From Cladocopium goreaui (lineage: Eukaryota > Sar > Dinophyceae > Suessiales > Symbiodiniaceae): DNA of 64,000 nucleotides. The notes under the pieces are model-generated. The model was not told the origin of the DNA. It did not search any database and worked only from the letters and a program-made list of their open reading frames with translations. Of the stretch, positions 31,802 through 42,300 are shown piece after piece; within the stretch, counting starts at the first letter, position 1, and each line of letters opens with the position of its first letter. Made by a program: the position numbers and the translations under genes. Location of the stretch: NCBI GenBank assembly GCA_947184155.2, contig CAMXCT020001846.1, forward strand, positions 360,521 through 424,520, read 5' to 3'.

Positions 31802-34627
31802 CTTGGTGCAGGGAGGTAAGCATTGGGTAAATAGGAATGGAGTGATAGTTTATATTATTTTATAATATTTTATATTGATATATGTATGATTTAATTATAG
31901 TCAAACTATCACTCACACAGATACATAAATAAATGAATATTTATAAATAAATAAATAAATATATATATATATATATGCACATTATTTTGAAGACTCTGGC
32001 TAAATTACAACGACCTCCTTGCGGCGTCACCGTTAGACACTGGAATGATCAATTTCGGAATTGGTACGCTAACTTTCGAAGTGCCGGGATGGGGCGGGTG
32101 GCTGGAAAATCCAGGATTTGTAGATGAATTTCCCATCAAAACCTCCATTGAGTTCGGGGATTTTCCAGCCACGTTTGATGACACCGGTAACGGGTAACCA
32201 TGACACATATGGATTTAAGCATCCAGAATCGCCAGAGGAGTTGATCATCAGCTTTTTCATGGGAATTCAAACGTCAAACATTCGAAAAAATACATTAATT
32301 ACTACACAATCCTCCAAGATAGGGATTGAATTCCCCACACTCCCTATTGCAAGAGGTACCTTTTTGAGTTATAACTTTTAACAAGTTGGAACAGCTTCCA
32401 CCATCGATATCCCCCCATAAAGGAACCACTTTCCCGAGAGGGTTTTCCTTAGTTGGGGGGATATGTCGTTGGGGCGTCTTGACATGTGCCAACATTCGCC
32501 AGTTATAGTGGAATATACTGGTATAAGTGAATGAACTTAACTTGGCTTGGTTGCGTGCAAATCGTGGATGAGCAGAGGGAACTACCCACTGAATGGTTTG
32601 GGATTCGGATAATTTGTTGGGACAGTTGGTTTCAATCAATCCACCAATGAGTACATTATGTTTATCTCCCAACATGTCATATTCTACCAGAAGTTGTCCA
32701 GAATGGCAGTTGCATGTGTGACAGACCAGAGTGGAGGATTACCCTCCGGTATCCTCCGGTAATCTAGCGTGGCAATTGAAAATCACCTACCGTTTTAATG
32801 TCAAAATCGTTTGTGAATTCCACTGCCATGTTTGATTACCGGAGGATTATTGTATGTTCAAACGCTTATTACTGCGGGAAGTGAAGACATGTACCAGTTT
32901 TGGCTGCGATTGGTGGAGTTCTGAACCAAGCTGGTGGATCTTGGGAGATCATGAATGATCTAAGATTATCAGGGCTCAAAGCACCAGAAAATCTACCCAG
33001 TAGCCCAGTAGCCCAGCCCACATTGCCGGAATCAGATTTTTATTTTGGCCAAAGCTTCACTGTCCACCGCTAGCCCAAAGGATACCACACTTTTTGCTGC
33101 GGATTGCTGGTTTCAAGTTCGACCCAATTTCGGCATAAGTTGGTTTATAGCCCCTTCAATTAAAATCAATTAGATATAATTATCACGTATCATGATAGGT
33201 CCAGAATACATCCAACAGTGAGCCTAGTTCTAAACGAACTTACTGTTCAATCTGTTCATGATTCCCCGGTGAAATCCCCATGACTTTATATCCTCATGAA
33301 ATATGAACTGTTTTATCGTGTTTTACCGTTATCTTTGGTATTTTGGATGGTTTCATCATGTTAACCCCCCTGTATTTACCTAGTTTTTCCCTAGAACATC
33401 GTCAGAAAATTTGTGTGACCTTCGAACCCAGGAATGCCGCGCCAATGGAACAACACCCGAAGATACGCAAGCTCTGCGAGGAGGACGTAGCTGGGCAATG
33501 CCTGAGATTCGCAACGGCAAAATTGCTTGGAATATTGGGAACCATCATGGGTAATGCGGTTAAAACAATACTACACCATACCATTTTTGATGGTTTATAC
33601 CACCTATTTATGGTGATTTGGAGGATTGTTTATGATTGTTTGGGCAACCGGTGTTTTCCATGGTAATGGGAAACTATTAGAAATATCCCATTTATATTGG
33701 GAATATCCCATTGATATTGGGCAACCTCTTCTACAAGGTAAATGGGAACATCATCTATAATTCTACAATCCGATTCCCCGATTCATATCAAACACCCCCC
33801 ATTGTTTGGTCCCAAATACGTGTAAATCTCCTACCAAGCCACGGTTTCTGGGGAGTTATACTATTGATTCAATAGTATATTATAGGGAAACGGGATTGCC
33901 GGGAAACTATGATAAATTTGGGAAATCCACCCAAGACCGTCACCTTGGAAGCCATATGTGCCATTATTAATTATTTGAGAGAGAGACGCCACCAGGGCCC
34001 AATTTTTGCAGTGCTTTGTGATGTTTTTGTGATAATTTATGCGTATTTATACTCATAGCCCATAGCTTTTTGTTCTTGTTTGTTCCTTTTTTTTTAATGT
34101 TACTTTGTTTCTGTTGCATTGTTACTTGTTGTATATTTCATTTGGTTCTGGAAAGTTCATATAGAATAGCACAGTAGGGGTGGAGATAGACCCATATCCT
34201 TGGCTCTACATTGTTTATTCTTTTGCAAAGCATAATAAAAATAGACCCATGGCAAGTAGCAAATTCAATCTCTGTATCTTCACATGAACATGTAACATGC
34301 ATTTGTACACAGTTGTGTTACAATACCCAAGAATAATTAATGACACAAGCTAAGCAAATCTCTACGTTAAACAAGTGCCCGTTTTGACATCGCCATTGCT
34401 TAGATTTGGCGGTTTCTACAAAACAACAACTAGAATACAGCCTTGCAACATCATGGGAAATACAGCATTCAAACCTTACAGGGCTCAATTTTTTGTCCCA
34501 AGGTAGCAAGGGTGATCCTAGCTATCTCTTGAATTAGTATGTAAATAATCAATAGAAGTAATCATTGCACCATGTCATACGTTGCCGGCCTGTGTTTGTA
34601 GGTTTGAAAAGTTGTAGCACCATTGTC
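31802..34627. other. No confident gene
   Basis: AT/AAAT microsatellites (31850-31975), a partial hairpin family 2 copy (31998-32060), the diverged hairpin copy at 32740 and family 5 fragments (33790-33860). One candidate exon follows CGAACCCAG at about 33433, with frame including KIRKLCEEDVAGQCLRFA; all three frames are open, so it is not called as a CDS. Confidence 0.4.
32740..32849. repeat. Hairpin MITE, diverged family 1 subfamily
   Basis: The left end is CCTCCGGTAATCTAGCGTGG and the right end CCATGTTTGATTACCGGAGG, with a duplicated CCTCCGGTA on the left. The same GCGTGG/ACGTGG subfamily occurs at 54749. Confidence 0.6.
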
Positions 34628-34830
34628 GGCATTTTTCCTGTAAATTTCCGTATAGAAGTGGCTCTTCTGAAATGTTGAAGTGCATTTCGACTGCGCAGGC
34701 TCGCGCAAAGTGTATGTCCGCGGTCTGGCCTCAATCTGGGGAGCGGCATTTTTCCTGTAAATTTCTGTGTAAAGTGGCTCTTCTGAAATTTTGACATGCA
34801 TTTCGACTGCGCAGTCTCGCACAAATCCCG
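34628..34830. repeat. Direct duplication, period about 115 bp
   Basis: Two copies (34628-34712 and 34743-34830) share GCATTTTTCCTGTAAATTTC, a GTGGCTCTTCTGAAAT block and GCATTTCGACTGCGCAG, with scattered substitutions. On the minus strand both can be read in one frame, giving twice a motif of the type LRSRNA..FRRAT. From memory, similar repeat motifs are common among predicted symbiodiniacean proteins, but I cannot verify that here. Confidence 0.65.
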
Positions 34831-34849
34831 GTCTGTGATCGGTCTTCCT

Positions 34850-35201
34850 TGACCTCATCATCCTCAACATCATCAACCTCCACCTCATTTTCCGCAACAT
34901 CATCATCCTCCACCTCATCTTCTGCAACATGATCATCCTTTTCATCATCCACCTCTACATAAACATCTTCCTCCTTCTCTATATCATTCTCCTCCACCAA
35001 ATCATCCTCCACTTCATCTTCCGCATTATCACCCTCATCATCATCATCATCATCTTCATCATCATGATCTTCTTCATCAACAGCATCAACACCATCATCA
35101 TCAGCATTATCATCCTTACCTTCTTGGTGATCATCATCACCACCACCACCATCATCATCATCATCATGATGTTCATCATGATGTTCATCATCATCTGCAT
35201 C

Positions 35202-35233
<32 letters not shown>

Positions 35234-36064
35234 CACCATGGCAATCATCATCTTTATCATCATCGAATCAAAATCATTGATCTTCCTCATCATCTTCTTC
35301 CTTCTCTACATCATTATGCTCCACCTTATCATCATCCACTTCATCTTCCGCATTATCACCCTCCTCCTCCTCCTCCTCCTCCCCCTCCTCCTTGTCATCA
35401 TCATCATCATCATCACCATCGCCATCACCACCACCACCATCATCTCATCATCTCATCATGGCCATCATCATCATCAGCATCATCATCACCATCGCCATCA
35501 CCACCACCACCACCACCACCATCATCTCATCATCTCATCATCGCCATCATCATCTTTATCATCATCATCATCATCATCATCACCATCATCATTTTCATCA
35601 TCATTTGCATCATCATCATCATTATCACCATGGCAATCATCATCTCTATCATCATCATAATCATTGATCCTCCTCAACATCATCTTCTTCCTTCTCTGCA
35701 TCATTATGCTACACCTTACCATCATTCACTTCATCTTCCGCATTATCACCGTCCTGCTCCTCCTTGTCATCATCATCATCATCACCACTTCCCTCCTCCT
35801 CCTTATCATGATTGATCTTCCTCAACATCATCACCTTCCTCCTTCTCTACATCATCATCCTTCACCTTGTCATCCTCCACTTCATCTTCCGCATTATCAC
35901 CCTCATCATCATCAACATCATCGTCACCATCAGCATCATCACCATCACCATCATCATCATCAACCTCACCACCATCATCACCATCATCATCATCATCATT
36001 ATCGCCATCATCATCTCATCATTATCATTACCATCATCATCATCGTCGTCATCATCATCATCAT
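34850..36064. repeat. CAT/TCA trinucleotide array, about 1.2 kb
   Basis: Imperfect (CAT)n with CTC, TTC and CAC variants. Sub-blocks such as 'cctcatcatcttcttccttctc' recur every few hundred bases, so the array has grown by segmental copying. The open frames on both strands are translations of the repeat. A Copia-like element is inserted at its right end (36065), and a few CAT units resume at 43632. Confidence 0.9.
36060..36064. repeat. Target-site duplication, left copy (Copia element 1)
   Basis: The 5-bp ATCAT recurs at 43632-43636 directly after the right LTR. Because the target is a CAT array, agreement by chance is possible, but 5 bp is the usual length for Copia insertion. Confidence 0.6.
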
Positions 36065-36284
36065 TGCTTTTCTCTCATGTCTGCACTCTCTTGGGTGTTT
36101 CCATCACATATGTTCTTGCCCGCTGGCATTTTATCATTCAAGCCAGCATCTGGGGATTTGACCAAGGTCACAGGGCCTAGAGGCTTAGCTGAGTCCAAAA
36201 GGGGGCTACCGCTTTCCGAGCAATAGGTTTTGCTTTGACGTTTGTGTGGTCGATTGCAGGGTCAATCGTTCTTGGCCGTTTTGA
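36065..36284 (+). repeat. 5' LTR of Copia element 1
   Basis: The 220 bp begin TGCTTTTCTC and end CGTTTTGA, with the same sequence, base for base, at 43412-43631. The 5' end is TG as usual, but the 3' end is GA rather than CA. The LTR is short for the group. Confidence 0.9.
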
Positions 36285-36285
36285 C

Positions 36286-36311
36286 TGGCTTGAGCCAAAA
36301 TCTGGCTACGG
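36286..36311 (+). promoter_or_regulatory. Primer-binding-site position; antisense match to dinoflagellate spliced leader
   Basis: Starting two bases after the LTR, the sequence reads TGG, then CTTGAGCCAAAAT, CT, GGCTACGG. Without the inserted CT, the last two blocks are the reverse complement of 21 of the 22 bases of the dinoflagellate spliced leader. The first TGG would pair with a 3' CCA. I could not fit the complement to a tRNA 3' end, because no T-loop pattern appears at the right distance. It may be a primer-binding site for an SL-like RNA; this is inference. Confidence 0.5.
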
Positions 36312-36324
36312 CTGCGTCGAAGGG

Positions 36325-39300
36325 ATGGAAAGCAGACCAGAGACTGCGGTGAAACGTTTTTCAGGAGAAGGACCGAATCCGCAGAAAGAGTACAAGCAGT
36401 GGAAGCGATGGTCACGAGCTCATCTGGTGGTCCAGAAAGCCAGAGGAGTCAGTGAAGAAGCACTTGGCTCCATTTTGTTCACTCTGTTAGATGGTGCAGC
36501 ACTGAGAGCTTTCGATTCACACGGCATGGATGAATTGGAGCAGGCTGGAGGTCAGGACATCATATACCAAGTGTTGGATGAGCGATTTCCTGAAGAAGCC
36601 ACCCATGATCGGGTGGGGGAAGTGCTGGACAACATCTTTGACCTGAAGGTGGAGAAGGGTGAAACTACGGCGGCATACACTGGGCGGGTTCGTGCAGCGT
36701 TCACTGCGGCAGAATCTGAGGGCATCAAATTCCCGGCGATTGCCCGAGGATACTTGTTACTGAGGTTTGCAAAGCTGTCACCGGAGAAGAAGGCAGTGGT
36801 GATGGCAGCTGCGCGCCAAAGTTACATTGAACAGGATGTGGCATCGGCTTTGAGGACAACATACCCAGAGGGTCTTTTCATGGGACGTCAGTCTCATGTG
36901 GCTCAGGTGGACAGCCTGAATGATGATGATCTCATTGAGTCCGAGGACGCTCCGGAAGAGGGCGATGTGATGTTCACCGAGGGCACCTTTGACATAAACT
37001 CTGAGGAGGTGTTGGAGGAGCAGGATGCGATTGATGTTTTGCTGTCATGGAAGCAGACAAGGGCAAACATTACCAAAGAGAAGCTGTCTCGAGGTCTGGC
37101 AAGTGGCCGCGACCTGAAAAGAATCGAGGCCAGAGTCCGATGTTTCAAGTGCAAACAGGTGGGACATTTTTCCAGAGATTGCCCGAGCAAGAAGAAGTTC
37201 GGCAAGTCAGCGCCACCATCTACGGCATCGTCATCGAGGGCAAGTTTTGTGCTGATGGCAAGGAGTGACCTGGAAAATGACCAGGACGTGATGTCATTGG
37301 TGGAGGCATGGGGGCAAGCACCAAGGGATTTTTGGAGAACTGAGGGTGACATGGTCATTCGTGAACACGTGTTGCCAAGAGCGTCACTCTACAGTCCAAA
37401 CTTTTCCAACTGTCCGTGCCCTGCGCATGAGTTGAGTCCTGCGCGAAAGACTTTTGCCGTGAGGGAGGATGGCAAGACAGAGGAGATTTACTCCCCAAAT
37501 TGGCGGAACAGGACAGAATGCAGCAGAGCAACAGGTTGGTCATGGACAGGAAAGAGCGTGTTTTACCGTCTGAAGAGCCATGGAGATGAGATGGAAGAGG
37601 AGGATTTGGCGAACACAGTGGAGGAGCTGAGTCATGCCTATCAAGTAGCAGTGAGTGAGTCATGCCTGGAGCCAGAGTCTGAGGAAGAAGGAGAAGGAAC
37701 AGACGAAAGCTTGGTCGCGCTGGTGCATCAACCTGGGCTTGGGGTTGTTGACACGGGATGCGGACGCGGTTTGGTGGGAGAACAAACGTTGAAACGACAC
37801 CAAGAAGCCATGACCAAGTTTGGCTTAGACATTGAAGAACTCACTTCACGACCCCATACCTTCAGATACGGTAATGGGACATCAGACACCTCTACAAGAA
37901 GAGTCCAAATTCCAGTCTATCTTGGAGGAGCCCAACTACGAATGCGAGTTCATGTCGTCCCAGGAGAGGTGCCGCTCTTGGTATCAAAACGTTTTCTCAA
38001 AAGTTTGGGTGCAAATCTGGACTTGGGGGACAATCATGTTCACTTCAAGAAGCTGGGCATTTCCACTGAGATGTTGGAGAAACGAGATGGCTCTTACCAG
38101 ATCAATCTGTTGGATTTCAAAGGTCCAGCCAAATTGGAGACTGAAGAGGTGGATGTGATCCCCAAAGGAGCTGAAACCAAGGTGAATATGGTGACTGATC
38201 GACGTTGCCCTGAGACCGAAGGCAACGATGGAGGTGGAGATCAAAGTGAAGATGATTATGATGAGACAGGAGCTTGGTGTGTCTTCAAAACTCTGGAACG
38301 GAAACAATTGCAGGAGCAGTTGAGCGAGGTGCTTCCAGTGCTTGCAGATGACAGCACTAAGCCGACTATGATTGAGATCTTTTCACCTGGACGTTTTCAG
38401 GAAGCTTGCGAAAAGTTTGGGGTGACATGCCGTGGCTCCTTTGACCTCAGTGATGGATGGGACTGGAGGAAGATCCGGTGCCGTGCCCGAGCTGAGGAGG
38501 CCATTGAATTGATGGATCCCGATGTTCTGCTGATATGTCCACCTTGCGGACCACTGTCGAAGCTGCAGAACCTTACTCCTGCTTCAAAACGACTTGATCC
38601 AGAAGCTTTTGCCAGGGAGCAGCGAATAGCTGGCATGATGGTGGACTGGAGTGTGCGTATGGCTTTGAAGCAGTTGAGCAGGGGAAAGGATTACATCTTT
38701 GAGTCATCACAGGGTTGTCATGCATGGAAACGCGAGAGCGTTGAAAGACTGAGACGGGCAAGTTGGCATCAACAAGTGGATGTCCCAGCATGTGCGGTTG
38801 GTTTGAAGGACAAGAGCTCAGGACACCTCTTTGGCAAGAAGTGGAGATTCATGACCTCAAAGCCAAGTGTTGCAGCCGTTTTGGAGCGACTCAAATGCTC
38901 TGGTGACCACGTGCATCAAGCAGTGGAAGGATCATCAGGTGGGCAGCTGAGGTCAGTACAATCACAAGTATATCCCCCAAAACTGATCAACATCATCTTG
39001 GGGGGCATAGCTATGTCAGATGTTTTTGAAGATGCCTGCATGGCAGTGAGTCAGGCCACAATCCAAAATCCAGAAATCAAAGGTGACCATCGTAGACAAG
39101 TTGAACGAGCAATCAGAAAGATGCACATCAATCTTGGACATGCGTCAACAGAAGACATGATTAGGATTCTCAGACATCATCATGCTCAACCGCAGGTTCT
39201 GGAAATGGTGAGGGCTTTTCAATGTGACCTGTGCAGTGCGAGACAGATGCCCAAAGCGGTGCGAGACAGCGCTCCACCAAGAGATCTTGCTCCACTTAGG

Positions 39301-42300
39301 TACATTGGTTTGGATGTCAAATGGTTGCCCACATGGAAAAAGGATTACAAGATCAAAGCAGTCAACATAGTGTGTCGAGCGTCAGGTCTTCAACAGATTT
39401 TTCCTTTTCGTGAAACAGAAACTTCAGAGGTAATAGCCAGGTTGTATCGACAGTGGACAAGGGCTTTTGGCCGACCGCGATACATCAAGTTTGATGCGAG
39501 CCGTTGCAACTTAGGTCAGCCGTTTCTGGATCTGTTGGAAAGGGATGGCACGACACCATTGGACATTCCCGGTGAAGCACATCATCAAATGGGAGATGTG
39601 GAGAGTCAAGGGGGTCACTTTGAGGTTGCTTTGATCAAGGTCATTGATGAGATGAACCCTAGTGATTACAATGAGTGGTTGGAATGTATGGATGTAACTG
39701 TTGAAGCAAGAAATTCAATCATGAGAAGAGGTGGTTATAGTCCTAATCAATTGGTTTTTGGACGTGATCCTGAATATCCTGGTGATGATATTTTGGCGGA
39801 AGCACCCAATCCGATTGCAAACAGTGCCATCCTTGAAGATGCGATTGCTCAGTTCTCTCATGCGGCGCGCCACTCCGCTCGAAAGGCAGTGCTGGAATCC
39901 CTAGACCATCGAGCAGCAAGAATTGCCCTCAATAGTAGACCTAGACCCCATCGTGAATTTCGACCAGGTGACGAGGTTGCTATTTGGAGACGGGGAAGGG
40001 GTATTAAAAAGTCAACAGCTCGATGGAGGGGACCTGGCCTAGTAGCTGGTAGTGCTGGTGGAAACTATTGGATTTCCATGCCCGGGGCGTTCGTCAAGTG
40101 TGCACCGGAGCAAATTCGTCTGCGCACGACTGAAGAGCGAGAAGCCGATCGTTTCCTGGTGAGAGATCTCAGAGCGGCATCAGCAGCTTTGTTTCCAGAG
40201 GTTGGGGTATCAAATCGTACTCAGAAAAACTTTATTGACATCACTAAAGAAGATCTACCACCAGGAGATTTGCTGTCCATGGGTTCCGAAGCGATTCCCG
40301 ATTGCCGTGCCGATTCCCGACCACCGCTGTCCAGCATAGCTGAAGAATCTCAACCAGTAGAACAACAACATGGAGATCTACATGAGTCAAGTAGGTCAGA
40401 AAGTAGAGAGTCTTCAGGTTACAGCATGGGGAGTTTGGGAAGTTTGGGCGATCGAATCAGTCAGATGTCTGGAGAGGAACTTCAGCAATGGATGGAATCA
40501 GCAGCGAGAGCCAATCAGCTGGACAGCCACAGTCTCCGGCGACCGGCAAGCACAGCGGCGGGCAGTGCAGATCCAAAGAGAGCAAGAACGGAATTTCAAC
40601 AAGTTAGCGGGATGCAATACCCACCATCTATGCCATCACCCCCACAATCTGTTGGAAGAGCGGTCAGTGAAGGAGATTTACCATCAAGCAATGAAATTCT
40701 ATCTTCAAGTTCAGACCGATCAGTTATTCCAGTTTCTTCTACATGCTCTTTTGTTCAGGATTCTGCAGCACAAGCCACTTGTTTTTCCAGCAATGAAGAC
40801 ACAACAGATGTCAATTTTGTTCTGGCATGCGATGAGACGGATGCTCTGATAGTGGGTGGCCGTAAAGAGATCAACATGAAAGATGAGAAATGGAGAAGTG
40901 AGGATGGTAAACAGAGAATCATGCAGGGTTGGATGAAAGAATTCAACACGGTTGTTCATGACAAGAAAGCTCTGAGGCCAATCCCGCTAGAGGAATCGAG
41001 AGTTCTTCGGCAGCAATATCCGGACCGAATCATGCCGAGCCGACTGGTGCTTACAGAGAAAGACCAAGAAGATGGAACATTTGTTGTGAAAGCACGATGG
41101 ACCGCAAGAGGGGATCGAGATCCTGATCTGTATTCATTGGTAAGAGATGGCCGTACTCAAGCACCTACCATATCGGCCAATGGCAGATTTCTTGTGCTTC
41201 AGATCATTGCAAGCCTTCGTTTTGTCCTGCAGTTAGGAGACGTCACTGGAGCATTTTTGGAATCAGATGCATTGTCACGAGAACATGGCCCACTTTTCAT
41301 GGATGCTCCACGTCATGACCTTCCCGGATATGAACCTGGACAATTATTTGAGGTTATTCGACCAATGTACGGTTTAAATGATTCCCCACAGCTTTGGTTT
41401 CGAAAGTTCCGCAACACTACAACTGGTCTCAAATGGAAGCAATCGAGGATGGATCCTTGTGTTTTTCTTCTTTGGGATGGGGACACTTTGGTAGGCATCA
41501 TGGGAGTGCATGTCGATGATGTTCTAGTTGGAGGGCGAGGGGAACTTTTTGAAGAATCCTTAAAGCTGTTGAAGAAACAATTTCCATTTAGAAAATGGAA
41601 GCTCCATGCCGGATCCTTTTGCGGTGCCGAGTTGTCCCAATGCAAAGAAACCTTTAATATCACTGTGTCTCAAGAGTCCCTTGCAGAAAAACTTCAACGT
41701 CCTAAACTGCGTATGAAAGACAGTCCATTGTTGGAGGTGACTGAGGAAGAAACCTCATCTCTGAAATCGACTCTTGGTGGCGCTTTGTGGTTGGCCAAAG
41801 AAACCCGTCCAGATTTGGCCGTACAGGTGAGCCAGGGACAACAGATGTTGCCCAAACCAACATTGGGAGAAGCGAGAACTATCGGAAATGTGGTTAGAAG
41901 AGCCAAGCAGTATAAGCACTTAACATGGAAGATTTTGGCAATTCCTCTTTCTGAACTCAGACTTGTTTTACACACAGATGCAGCATTTGCAAACGCAAAG
42001 AAGCAAGGGACTCAAGCTGGTTATTTGGTAGGGGTAACAAATGACAATCTGCGCAGTGGGAAACCTGCTCCATGGGCTCCTATTACATGGAAATCATATC
42101 GTTTGAAACGTGTTGTGGGATCGACTTTTGCAGGGGAAAGTCAAGTGCTCATGGATGGTTTGGGGCATGCAGAGTGGATAGCTTGTCATCTTGCGGAAGC
42201 GAAGTACAGAGATTTTTCTTTGGCAGAAAGGGAGAAATACATGGAGAGCTTTGGGTTGCAGGCAATTGTAGATTGTAAGTCAATTTATGACCATTTGCAG

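Noticed and set aside
34929..36226. Overlapping open frames on both strands rich in H, I, S or M
   Set aside because: They are translations of the CAT array; every frame is open because the repeat lacks stops.
36286..36311. Considered as a tRNA-complementary PBS
   Set aside because: The complement ends in CCA but shows no T-loop sequence at the right distance, and it fits the spliced leader much better. A tRNA fragment is not fully excluded.
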